Source of the DNA: Hyphomonas chukchiensis | Lineage (GTDB): Bacteria; Pseudomonadota; Alphaproteobacteria; Caulobacterales; Hyphomonadaceae | Reading direction: 5' to 3' | NCBI RefSeq assembly: GCF_000682695.1 | Contig: NZ_AWFG01000019.1 | Coordinates: 231,568-295,567, forward strand | DNA length: 64,000 bases | Shown here: piece by piece, positions 27,475-35,506 of the stretch | Layout: each line of letters starts with the position of its first letter | How positions within the stretch are numbered: the first letter of the stretch is position 1 | Notes under the pieces: model-generated | The model's database searches: none | The model's input: only the letters and a program-made list of their open reading frames with translations | What the model was told of the DNA's origin: nothing | Position numbers and translations under genes: made by a program

Positions 27475-28913
27475 GTCGTCGGGGCCCAGTTGCCGTGGAA
27501 GCCCGGCGGGATGCGATGGGGCACGTGGACAAGGGCGACCGGGGGCGCGGTGAAGTTTGTCGCGTCGAGGATCGCAAGGTCGGTCGTGTCGGTATTGGTG
27601 TCGATGACATAGCCCATCAGCCAGCCGTCACCCTCGGGCGCGTCGTCTGACCGGGGCACGAACACGAATTCACCGGGCACGCGGCCGGGGCCGAAATCAT
27701 GGATTTCGCGGGTGCCGGCGTCGAGGTCGTGCTTGAAGAGTTTGGTCTGGTCAAAGGCTTCGAAGCCGCGATCCTCGGGCAGGGCCATGGTGTAGGCGTA
27801 GCGATATTTCCGGCCGGTATAGCGCTCGTCGGGGCGCGGGAATTCCTGGGGGGATTCGTCGAGCACTGTGCGGGTGACCTTGTGCGCCGCCGGGTCGATG
27901 ATCCAGCGCTCGAATGTGATTTTCTCGGAGTCCGGGCCCTGCTTGCTATCGGCAAACATCGTGTCGTGGACGGCGACATCCATGATGACCGCGCCGTCTT
28001 CGGCCTCGTAGGCATTGCACGGATGGAACACGTAGCAGGGCGCGATATCGCACCAGATGACGTCGTCATTCGTGCCCTGGCGGGGCATGAGGCCGATGCG
28101 GGCCTTGTGGGCCGGGTTCCAGCGATAGGGGAAGGACTGGCCGTCGAGCAGCGTTTTCATCGAGAAGGTGACAGGCAGGTCCATGATGACAACGTATTGC
28201 TTCGTCACGGCGCAGTCGTGGATGGAGGGGCCGTGTTCGACCGCGATGGGTTCCTCACGGATGACCTTGCCGGAGGCATCGACGACGGTGTGGTGGATCG
28301 TGGTCGGGTCCATCGCGTAATAGGTGATGGCATGCATTTCGCCCGTCGCAGGGTCGAGATGCGGATGGGCGGAGAAGGCGTTCTTGAGTGTGCCGCCGAA
28401 CGGGTCATGGGCGAGCGTATCGAGTTCGTCATTGAGGCGCACCGGGAAAGCGCCGGCCTCGACCAGGGCCCATGTGTTGCCATTGTGGCCGATGACGTTC
28501 GTGTTGGCATTGTCCTGCGTGCCGTGACGCGGGCCGGGAGCATCCTGCTCGCCCAGCGCGGCTGAGACGGCTTTCGAGCGGACCCAGCGGTTGCGGTACC
28601 AGAGGGCCTTGCCATCCTTGAGGCGCACGCCGTGGACCATGCCGTCGCCGGAGAACCAGTGATAGGTGGCAGGATTTTGCGGAGTGACGGGATTGGGGCC
28701 GATGCGGAGGTAGCGGCCGTCCAGCGTGGGAGGGATTTCGCCCGTGACTTCCAGGTCTTCCAGCGTCAGCTCGGCTTCGACGGGCTCATGGATGCCCGTC
28801 AGGAATGTATTCTCCTTGTTCCCAAGACGGGGCCGGGTGCGATTGAACGCCACGACCTTCATGATGCCTTTGGTGACGTTATCGCGGATAATAGTCTCGA
28901 CTGAACTGGCCAT
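27471..28913 (-). CDS. Carotenoid oxygenase family dioxygenase
   Basis: A 480-residue seven-bladed propeller enzyme of the RPE65/carotenoid cleavage family, which cleaves carotenoid or stilbene double bonds with non-heme Fe(II). The family iron-ligand histidines are visible in FSAHPHLDPATG, PSIHDCAVT, YVFHPCNAYE and PGFHGNWAP. The substrate (carotenoid or lignin-derived stilbene) is undetermined, and no carotenoid biosynthesis genes are in the window. ATG 28913 has CGGAG 8 bases upstream. It is divergent from a TetR regulator 50 bases away, probably its controller. Confidence 0.93.
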   Translation of the reverse strand: MASSVETIIRDNVTKGIMKVVAFNRTRPRLGNKENTFLTGIHEPVEAELTLEDLEVTGEIPPTLDGRYLRIGPNPVTPQNPATYHWFSGDGMVHGVRLKDGKALWYRNRWVRSKAVSAALGEQDAPGPRHGTQDNANTNVIGHNGNTWALVEAGAFPVRLNDELDTLAHDPFGGTLKNAFSAHPHLDPATGEMHAITYYAMDPTTIHHTVVDASGKVIREEPIAVEHGPSIHDCAVTKQYVVIMDLPVTFSMKTLLDGQSFPYRWNPAHKARIGLMPRQGTNDDVIWCDIAPCYVFHPCNAYEAEDGAVIMDVAVHDTMFADSKQGPDSEKITFERWIIDPAAHKVTRTVLDESPQEFPRPDERYTGRKYRYAYTMALPEDRGFEAFDQTKLFKHDLDAGTREIHDFGPGRVPGEFVFVPRSDDAPEGDGWLMGYVIDTNTDTTDLAILDATNFTAPPVALVHVPHRIPPGFHGNWAPTT

Positions 28914-28946
28914 GGGGAATCTCCGGGGTTGAAACACACGCAAATA

Positions 28947-28965
28947 ATGTTTACAGCGACAACAT
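28947..28965. promoter_or_regulatory. Candidate TetR operator between carotenoid oxygenase and its regulator
   Basis: ATGTT (28947-28951) and AACAT (28961-28965) form an inverted repeat with a 9-base centre, at the start codon of the TetR gene in the 50-base divergent gap. The position fits autoregulation and control of the oxygenase, but arms are short. Confidence 0.3.
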
Positions 28966-29572
28966 GAGCGCAAATGATAACACTGTCAACATTCGTTCGA
29001 ACAAAGGCGGCTATCATCATGGCGACCTCCGGTCGGCCCTGATCGAGACGGGTCTGAAACTGCTGGAGCAGGGCAGCGCAGAAACGCTGAGCCTGCGCGA
29101 GATCGCGCGTGAGATTGGTGTCAGTGCGACGTCGATCTATCGTCACTTCCCGGACAAGGATGCGCTTCTTGCCGCGTTGGCGGCGGAAGGCATGGCCAAG
29201 CTGGCACGTGAGCAGAAGGCGGCTGCGAAGGGGAAAGACGGCAAGGAAGCCTTTGCCGAAATGGGGCGGGCCTATGTCCGTTTTGCCGTGCGCAACCCGG
29301 CGCTGTTCCGCCTGATCTATACATCGCTGCCTTCTGCGGCCGATCCCAACTGTGTGAACCAGGAAGAGTCGCCCGGCTGGTTGCTACGGCAGTCGATAGC
29401 GGGACTGGCGGGAGAGAAGGCGACTGCGGCGCAGAAGCGGGCCGCCCTGTTGCGCGCCTGGTCGCTGGTGCACGGCCTGTCCATGCTGATCCTCAGCGGA
29501 CAGATCGCCGGAACGGACGCAGACAAGTTGATCGACGAGGTTGTCAGTGTCGACAGCCTCAAGCTGAGATAG
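28964..29572 (+). CDS. TetR/AcrR-family transcriptional regulator
   Basis: A 202-residue repressor-type protein. The N-terminal helix-turn-helix is clear (GGYHHGDLRSALIETG, then LSLREIAREIGVSATSIYRHF), followed by a ligand-binding helical domain ending with WSLVHGLSMLILSGQI, typical of the TetR C-terminal WHG domain. It is divergently transcribed from the carotenoid oxygenase gene, its probable target. ATG 28964 lacks a strong ribosome-binding site. Confidence 0.93.
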   Translation: MSANDNTVNIRSNKGGYHHGDLRSALIETGLKLLEQGSAETLSLREIAREIGVSATSIYRHFPDKDALLAALAAEGMAKLAREQKAAAKGKDGKEAFAEMGRAYVRFAVRNPALFRLIYTSLPSAADPNCVNQEESPGWLLRQSIAGLAGEKATAAQKRAALLRAWSLVHGLSMLILSGQIAGTDADKLIDEVVSVDSLKLR

Positions 29573-29664
29573 GGGGCAGGTTGCCTGTCCCGACGTTACC
29601 GCTTGCCGCCCGTTGGGGGGCATCTAGTTAAAGACCAAAGCTTATTACCCTGTGAGGAAAATCC

Positions 29665-30663
29665 ATGGCCCTGCCACCTGTTCTGCAAAACCTGCGCGTA
29701 CCCGTGATTGGCTCGCCCCTGTTCATCATCTCCAATCCTGATCTGGTCATTGCCCAGTGCAAGGCTGGCGTGATTGGCAGCTTCCCGGCGCTCAATGCGC
29801 GCCCCGGCCCCGTGCTGGATGAATGGCTCGACAAGATCACGACGGAACTGGCCGAATGGGACGAAAAGAACCCGGACAGGAAATCTGCGCCCTATGCCGT
29901 AAACCAGATCGTGCACAAGACGAACAACCGGCTCGAGCATGACGTGGAAATGTGTGTGAAGTGGAAAGTGCCTGTGGTGATCACCTCGCTGGGCGCGCGG
30001 CAGGAAGTGAATGACGCGATCCATTCCTATGGCGGCATCGTGCTGCATGACATCATCAATATCGTGTTCGCCCATAAGGCGCTGGAGAAGGGCGCTGACG
30101 GCCTGATCGCCGTGGCGAGCGGCGCAGGCGGCCATGCCGGCACGCTGTCGGCCTTTGCGCTGATCCAGGAAATCCGCGAGTTCTTCGACGGCCCACTGGC
30201 GCTTTCCGGGTCGATTGCGACAGGTAATGCCGTTGCGGCGGCGCAGGCCATGGGCGCCGATTTCGGTTATATCGGTTCGGCCTTCATTGCCTGCCATGAG
30301 GCCAATGCGGTGGAAGGCTACAAGGATATGATCGTCGACTCCAAGGCGGGCGACATTGTCTATTCGAACCTGTTTACCGGCGTGCATGGCAACTATCTTG
30401 CCCCATCGATTGCCAAGGCGGGCCTCGATCCGAACGACCTGCCGGAATCCGATCCGTCGGCGATGAATTTCGGCTCCGGTGGCAATCAGGAAGCCAAGGC
30501 CTGGAAAGACATCTGGGGTTGCGGCCAGGGCATCGGGTCGATCAAGACGCGGATGTCGACGGCTGAATATGTCGACCAGCTGGAGCGCGAGTATGATGGC
30601 GCGCGCGCGGCGCTGCAGAAACGTCAGGCCTATACGGCGAAGGCGAAGGTCGCTGCTGAATAG
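29665..30663 (+). CDS. Nitronate monooxygenase family FMN enzyme
   Basis: A 332-residue TIM-barrel flavoprotein of the 2-nitropropane dioxygenase/nitronate monooxygenase family. Key segments are VIGSPLFIISNPDLV at the N-terminus, SGAGGHAG (FMN/substrate loop) and ALSGSIATGNAVAAAQAMGADFGYIG, followed by the phosphate-binding loop. It oxidises nitronates such as propionate-3-nitronate in the known members. GTGAGGAAA precedes ATG 29665. A terminator follows, so it is probably a single-gene unit. Confidence 0.92.
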   Translation: MALPPVLQNLRVPVIGSPLFIISNPDLVIAQCKAGVIGSFPALNARPGPVLDEWLDKITTELAEWDEKNPDRKSAPYAVNQIVHKTNNRLEHDVEMCVKWKVPVVITSLGARQEVNDAIHSYGGIVLHDIINIVFAHKALEKGADGLIAVASGAGGHAGTLSAFALIQEIREFFDGPLALSGSIATGNAVAAAQAMGADFGYIGSAFIACHEANAVEGYKDMIVDSKAGDIVYSNLFTGVHGNYLAPSIAKAGLDPNDLPESDPSAMNFGSGGNQEAKAWKDIWGCGQGIGSIKTRMSTAEYVDQLEREYDGARAALQKRQAYTAKAKVAAE

Positions 30664-30690
30664 GCGACGCGGTTTCCCTCAAATGAATGG

Positions 30691-30730
30691 CCCGCTTGTC
30701 CGCTGATACCGGCAGGCGGGTTTTTCTTTT
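30691..30730 (+). terminator. Rho-independent terminator after nitronate monooxygenase
   Basis: CCCGC at 30691 and GCGGG at 30716-30720 close an imperfect stem (CTTGTCCG opposite CGGCAG), followed directly by TTTTTCTTTT at 30721-30730. Confidence 0.65.
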
Positions 30731-30753
30731 CCGACGGCAATGGCGTGAGGCGC

Positions 30754-31185
30754 ATGATTGCGTCCATGCTGATTGCCCATTTTCCCGATCTTGATTTGGC
30801 CAGCTGGCGCTGGCCGCACTTTACGCCACGCGAGCTCGCCTGCCGGTGTGGCGGGCGGTTTTGCGCAGGCGCCTATTGGCATGACCCGGATTTCCTTGAT
30901 GTGTTGGAAGCGCTGCGAAGTGCGATGGGACGGCCCCTCGTGGTCAATTCCGGGCATCGGTGCGAGGGCTGGAATGCGGCGGTGGGCGGCGCAGCGCAGT
31001 CGATGCACCTGACGATTGCGGTCGATCTGGCGCTGGCAGGCCACGACCGGTTTGCCCTGCTGAATGCGGGAGAGCGGCTGGGCTTTACCGGTGTCGGCCT
31101 TGCGAAAACCTTCATCCATCTCGACCGGCGGGCCAAGCCTGCACGCTGGTATTACAAGGGGAGTACACGGTCATGGCAGATATAG
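30754..31185 (+). CDS. M15-type D,D-peptidase, phage endolysin-like
   Basis: A 143-residue protein of the Peptidase_M15_3 group that cleaves peptidoglycan cross-link peptides with zinc. Likely ligands are His and Asp in SMHLTIAVDLAL and His in FIHLD; RCG GRF and NSGHRCEGWN precede them in the typical order. Such enzymes serve as phage or gene-transfer-agent endolysins. Start is uncertain: GTG 30745, ATG 30754 (GAGG just upstream) or ATG 30766. No signal peptide, consistent with export through a holin. Its 3' end overlaps a holin-like gene by 13 bases. Confidence 0.82.
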   Translation: MIASMLIAHFPDLDLASWRWPHFTPRELACRCGGRFCAGAYWHDPDFLDVLEALRSAMGRPLVVNSGHRCEGWNAAVGGAAQSMHLTIAVDLALAGHDRFALLNAGERLGFTGVGLAKTFIHLDRRAKPARWYYKGSTRSWQI

Positions 31186-31640
31186 CGGGCCTCGCCGCCA
31201 GCGCGGCGGGCGGCGGCATTTTCGGTCTCATCGGTAGCGTCATCGGGCGCGCGGCGGGGCTTGTTGAGCGGCGGCAGGAACAGGCGCAGGAACGGGCGCG
31301 ATGGGAGCATGAGGCGCGTATGCTGGACGCGCAGATGCGTGCGAAGCAGCAGGCGAGCGAGGCGGACCTGCGACTGGAGGATGTGGCGGGTGGCTGGCGC
31401 GGGCTGGAGGCGTCGCTGGCGGCTGAGGCGGCGATTGGAGAGAGCTATAAATGGGTTCAAGCCGTGCGCGGGGTGATGCGGCCTTTCCTGACGCTGCTGC
31501 TGTGGCTGATCATCGGCATGGTTTTCTTCGGCAGTGGTGCGGCGGCACGTGGGGAGATTGTCGAGACAGCGACGTTTGCGGCCACGGCAGCTACACTCTG
31601 GTGGTTCGGTGACCGGGGGCCACGCAGCGATCCGCGTTGA
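31173..31640 (+). CDS. Holin-like phage/GTA membrane protein
   Basis: A 155-residue protein: a Gly/Ala-rich N-terminal hydrophobic segment (about residues 7-28), a charged helical, coiled-coil-like middle (ERRQEQAQERARWEHEARML), and two C-terminal membrane segments (MRPFLTLLLWLIIGMVFF and FAATAATLWWFG) ending in a basic GDRGPRSDPR tail. The layout and the WWFGDR ending resemble holins of three membrane segments found with phage and gene-transfer-agent lysis genes. It overlaps the M15 endolysin gene; AAGGGGA upstream supports ATG 31173. Family assignment is tentative. Confidence 0.6.
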   Translation: MADIAGLAASAAGGGIFGLIGSVIGRAAGLVERRQEQAQERARWEHEARMLDAQMRAKQQASEADLRLEDVAGGWRGLEASLAAEAAIGESYKWVQAVRGVMRPFLTLLLWLIIGMVFFGSGAAARGEIVETATFAATAATLWWFGDRGPRSDPR

Positions 31641-31694
31641 TAGATTTCGGCGGCGTGGTAGCCTCTTCCTTATAACCATAAGGAGGACGGCGTC

Positions 31695-33059
31695 ATGGCC
31701 ACCAAGGAAAGGCTGGACCTCGGATCGGCAAGCGCCTGCGAAACGGCAGCGGCCGTGCGGCGTGGAGATGTGTCTGCGCTCGAAGTCTGCGAGGCGGCCA
31801 TCGCACGCATAGAGCGCACGGATGGGTCAATCAATGCGGTCGTCGTGCGTGATTTTGATCGCGCCCGCGCCGCCGCGAAGCATATCGACAAGACGCGCCA
31901 GCCGAATGATGCGCGCCCGCTGCTGGGCGTGGCGATGACGGTGAAGGAATCCATCGATATCGCCGGCCTGCCCACGACGTGGGGCATGGAGGTGTTCAAG
32001 GACCTGCCGGTGACCGAGGACGCGCTTCTTGTGAAGCGGTTGAAGGCTGCGGGCGCGGTGATCCTTGGCAAGTCCAATGCGCCTGTCGCCCTTGCCGACT
32101 GGCAGACCGAGAACCCGGTCTATGGGCGCACCGTGAACCCATATGACGAGACGCGCTCGCCGGGTGGGTCCTCAGGCGGCGCAGCGGCGGCGCTGGCGAC
32201 CGGCATGGTGCCATTGGAAGTCGGTTCCGACATCGGTGGATCAATCCGCGTGCCAGCGCACATGTGCGGCGTGTTCGGGCATAAGCCGACCTATGGCATC
32301 ATTCCGCTGAAGGGGCATGGTTTTCCGGGAACGGATGGTGTGGATGTTCCCCTCGGTGTGGTTGGGCCGATGGCACGCCATGCGGAGGACCTGAGTGTCG
32401 CACTGGACGTGATAACGGGGCCGGAAGCAGGCGCAGCCTATCGGCTCGACCTGCCGGCGGCACGCCATGCGGCCTTGGCCAAGTATCGCGTGCTTGTGCT
32501 GGATGGTCTGCCCGACGTTCCCGCCGACAGCGATACGCGGACGGCCGTGTCCAATCTGGCCGATACGCTGGCGGAGGCGGGCGCCACGGTGTCTGACGAC
32601 ACCAGCCTGCTGCCCGACGTGACGGCAATCCATCAGACCTATGTGAAGATGCTCAATACGGCGCTTTCGCGGGGTACGCCGGGCGCCCGGCCGATCAATG
32701 CGCATGAATGGATGGAACTGATGGACGAGCAGATGCGCGTGACACGCGCCTGGCGCGAGCTGTTCGAGACATATGATGTAGTGATCGCACCGATCTTCAG
32801 CACGCCAGCCTTCCCCTACAAGACAGAACCCGATTGGGGAAATCGCACGCTTTCGGTGGATGGCAGGATGCAGCCCTATGGCGCGCAGCTCGCCTGGGCG
32901 GGCCTTGCGACCTTCCCCGGGCTGCCGGCGACGGCCGTGCCTGTGGCGAAATCGGGCGAAGGCCTGCCGATCGGACTGCAGCTGATCGGGGGGCCTTATG
33001 AGCACCGCACGACGCTCGGTCTTGCAAGTCTGCTGGAAGAAGCCGGGCTCACCGTGTAA
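31695..33059 (+). CDS. Amidase-signature family hydrolase (second paralogue)
   Basis: A 454-residue amidase with the Ser-cisSer-Lys triad: Lys in MTVKESIDI (about residue 84), cis-Ser and nucleophile in GGSSGGAAAALATG and GSDIGGSIRVPA. It differs clearly from the amidase at 14850-16298 and is not GatA (no gatB/C). Substrate unknown; family members act on aliphatic, aryl or acyl amides. AGGAGG lies 10 bases before ATG 31695. It precedes glpK after a 61-base gap, with no evident pathway link. Confidence 0.92.
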   Translation: MATKERLDLGSASACETAAAVRRGDVSALEVCEAAIARIERTDGSINAVVVRDFDRARAAAKHIDKTRQPNDARPLLGVAMTVKESIDIAGLPTTWGMEVFKDLPVTEDALLVKRLKAAGAVILGKSNAPVALADWQTENPVYGRTVNPYDETRSPGGSSGGAAAALATGMVPLEVGSDIGGSIRVPAHMCGVFGHKPTYGIIPLKGHGFPGTDGVDVPLGVVGPMARHAEDLSVALDVITGPEAGAAYRLDLPAARHAALAKYRVLVLDGLPDVPADSDTRTAVSNLADTLAEAGATVSDDTSLLPDVTAIHQTYVKMLNTALSRGTPGARPINAHEWMELMDEQMRVTRAWRELFETYDVVIAPIFSTPAFPYKTEPDWGNRTLSVDGRMQPYGAQLAWAGLATFPGLPATAVPVAKSGEGLPIGLQLIGGPYEHRTTLGLASLLEEAGLTV

Positions 33060-33120
33060 TCCATTGGGAATCGCGGCGCCCTCATCGCCGTCACAGTAAT
33101 TACGGCGGGAGATCTTACAC

Positions 33121-34608
33121 ATGGCGACACAGGACAGGCTGCTCGTTATCGACGAGGGCACGACCTCTACGCGGGCCATCGTGTTCGATCGCGGCTTTGC
33201 GCAGGTTGCCCTCGCGCAGCAGGACCTGACGCTGGCCTATCCGGAAGATGGCTGGGTGCAGCAGGATGGCGAGGAGATTTGGGAACGCACGCTGGCAGTG
33301 TGCCGTGAGGCGATAGAGGTGGCGGGCGGCGTCAGTCAGATCGCGGGCATCGGCATCACCAATCAGCGCGAGACGACGCTGGTGTGGGACCGGACGACGG
33401 GCAAGCCCATTGCGCCCGCCATCGTCTGGCAGGACCGCCGCACGGCGCGCGTGTGCGAGGCGTTGAAGGCGGAGGGCCACGAGGCCGCCGTGCAGGCCGA
33501 GACCGGCCTGCTGCTGGACCCCTATTTCTCGGCAACAAAAATTGGCTGGATCCTGGATTCGGTGGATGGCGCGCGGGCACGGGCCGAGGCGGGGGAACTG
33601 GCCTTTGGCACTGTGGAGAGCTTCCTGATCTGGAAGCTGACGGGCGGGCAGGTGCATGCGAGCGACGTGACCAATGCCTCGCGTACGCTGCTGTATAGGC
33701 TCGGGCTTGGTGAGGAGGGCGGCTGGAGCGAGGCCATGGCGGCGCTGTTCAAGGTGCCGATGGGCATGCTGCCGGAGGTGAAGCCCAATGCCGCCGATTT
33801 CGGAATGAGCGATGAAAGCCTGTTTGGCGCGGCGCTGCCGATTCTCTCGGCGGCGGGTGACCAGCAGTCAGCCTTGGTGGGGCAGGGTTGCCTCGCGCCG
33901 GGCATGGCCAAGATCACCTATGGCACCGGCGCTTTCCTCGTTGCGAACACGGGGGCTGAGCGGCCGGATTCGCAGAACCGCCTGCTTGGTACGGTCGGCT
34001 ATGAACTGCCGGGTGGCGGCGCGATGGCGCTGGAGGGCTCGATTTTCAATGCGGGAACGGTGGTAAAATGGCTGCGCGACGACCTCGGCCTGATTGACTC
34101 GGCGGAGGAGACCGAAAGCGTCGCGGCGGGTCTCAAGGGCAATGGCGGCGTGTTCATCGTGCCGGCCTTCACCGGGCTTGGCGCGCCGCACTGGAACGCG
34201 GATGCACGCGGCACGATCAGCGGCCTGACACGGGCGACCACGGCGGCGCACCTGGTGCGCGCCGGTCTGGAATCGGCTGCCTACCAGACACTGGACCTGC
34301 TGGAGGCGTTCGAGGCCGATGGTGCGGGCATTCGCGAGTTGCGTGTCGACGGGGGCATGGTTGCGAATGACTGGCTGATGCAGTTCCTGGCCGATATCTG
34401 CAACCGGCCCGTGCTGCGCCCCGACTATCGCGAGATGACGGCGCTCGGCGCAGCGGCCCTCGCGGCCATGCAGCTCGGCTGGCTGGCACCCAAGGAATGG
34501 CAGGATCGCCCCGTGCAGGGCATCCGGTTCGAACCGAAAATGGCCGACGCCGAGCGAAAGGGCCTGATCAAGGGCTGGAACGACGCCATGCGCAGAACGC
34601 TGGCCTAA
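33121..34608 (+). CDS. glpK: Glycerol kinase
   Basis: A 495-residue FGGY-family kinase that phosphorylates glycerol to glycerol-3-phosphate. The N-terminal phosphate loop DEGTTSTRAIVFD, the substrate motif GITNQRETTLVWDR and the C-terminal ATP motif (RVDGGMVANDWLMQFLAD) are all present, and length matches GlpK (about 500). No glpF or glpD lies beside it. GGGAG 9 bases before ATG 33121 is the ribosome-binding site. Confidence 0.97.
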   Translation: MATQDRLLVIDEGTTSTRAIVFDRGFAQVALAQQDLTLAYPEDGWVQQDGEEIWERTLAVCREAIEVAGGVSQIAGIGITNQRETTLVWDRTTGKPIAPAIVWQDRRTARVCEALKAEGHEAAVQAETGLLLDPYFSATKIGWILDSVDGARARAEAGELAFGTVESFLIWKLTGGQVHASDVTNASRTLLYRLGLGEEGGWSEAMAALFKVPMGMLPEVKPNAADFGMSDESLFGAALPILSAAGDQQSALVGQGCLAPGMAKITYGTGAFLVANTGAERPDSQNRLLGTVGYELPGGGAMALEGSIFNAGTVVKWLRDDLGLIDSAEETESVAAGLKGNGGVFIVPAFTGLGAPHWNADARGTISGLTRATTAAHLVRAGLESAAYQTLDLLEAFEADGAGIRELRVDGGMVANDWLMQFLADICNRPVLRPDYREMTALGAAALAAMQLGWLAPKEWQDRPVQGIRFEPKMADAERKGLIKGWNDAMRRTLA

Positions 34609-34617
34609 GAGCGCTGG

Positions 34618-35403
34618 TCAGGCGTAGCCAAGCAACGCCCGCAGGCCAGGCACGGCATAGTCGACCAGTTTTTTCTGCGCGTCGGGCAGAACATCCGGCA
34701 GGCGGGAATCGTCGACATCAAGGTTGTCGCGCGATGTGCTGCTCTGGGCCTTGTCGCTGCCAATGATGACGCGTTCGCGCCAGTCATCTGGCACGGCAAT
34801 GCCGCAATCGGTGAGCAGTTGCCTGAAATACTGCTCGGCGCGCAGGGAATTGATGTCTTTAAGGTGCTGCACCATGTCTTCGTAGCGATAGAGGCACGCG
34901 TGGGTTCCGAGCCATGCGGCGGCGTTGAAGGTGAAAATGTCCTTCAGTTCGGGGGCCTTGCCATGGATGCCGAAAATCATCAGGTTCATCAGCACTTCGG
35001 GCTCCAGCTTGTCGCTACGCAAATGGCCAATGCCGCCATCGAAATTTTCGGACAGGAAGAAACGGGCGCGCGCCAGGACCCAGCTATACGGGTCGCGCAC
35101 GAGAAGGATGTGGCGGGCCGGCGATATCGCCATCGCGGAATCGTCGGAGAAGAGCATATGGCCCCAGCTGAGCTTGGGCGCTTCGGGCGACAGGGCGCGC
35201 AGGTGGCCGCGCAGGTTGGGGATCTGCAGGAACGTGTCGTGGTATTGCTGCTCGACCGGCACGAACATACGCATGATGTTGCGGATGAGATGAGTGCCGC
35301 ACTTCGGTACGGAATTGAGAAACACGGGCTGCTGCAGCGGTGCCTGGACGAACTCCTTGTTCCGCTCGTTCAGATTGTCCTGCTTCATCGTGATACGGGG
35401 CAC
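34618..35403 (-). CDS. Sulfotransferase-like protein
   Basis: A 261-residue protein with the two PAPS-binding elements of the sulfotransferase fold: a 5'-phosphosulfate loop (SVPKCGTHLIRNIM, near residue 30) and a 3'-phosphate motif (LLVRDPYSWVLARARFF, near residue 105). It is probably a sulfotransferase acting on a glycan, lipid or small molecule; no sulfate-activation genes are nearby. GTG at 35401-35403 is chosen because AAGGAGA sits 8 bases upstream; the first in-frame ATG is five codons later. Convergent with glpK, 9 bases apart. Confidence 0.75.
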   Translation of the reverse strand: MPRITMKQDNLNERNKEFVQAPLQQPVFLNSVPKCGTHLIRNIMRMFVPVEQQYHDTFLQIPNLRGHLRALSPEAPKLSWGHMLFSDDSAMAISPARHILLVRDPYSWVLARARFFLSENFDGGIGHLRSDKLEPEVLMNLMIFGIHGKAPELKDIFTFNAAAWLGTHACLYRYEDMVQHLKDINSLRAEQYFRQLLTDCGIAVPDDWRERVIIGSDKAQSSTSRDNLDVDDSRLPDVLPDAQKKLVDYAVPGLRALLGYA

Positions 35404-35448
35404 TGGGGTATCTCCTTTTGTGTTCCGGAGGTGAGACTATCGCATCTC

Positions 35449-35485
35449 GCCCAAAGAAGAAGCGGCGGAACATGTTCCGCCGCTT
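35449..35485 (-). terminator. Terminator of the TonB receptor gene
   Basis: A perfect 26-base palindrome (35460-35485, arms AAGCGGCGGAACA/TGTTCCGCCGCTT) lies 21 bases after the receptor stop; on the minus strand it runs into TCTTCTTTGGG. It is a strong hairpin with a modest T-tract. Confidence 0.65.
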
Positions 35486-35506
35486 CCATCAGGTGTTTTG
35501 GTCTAA

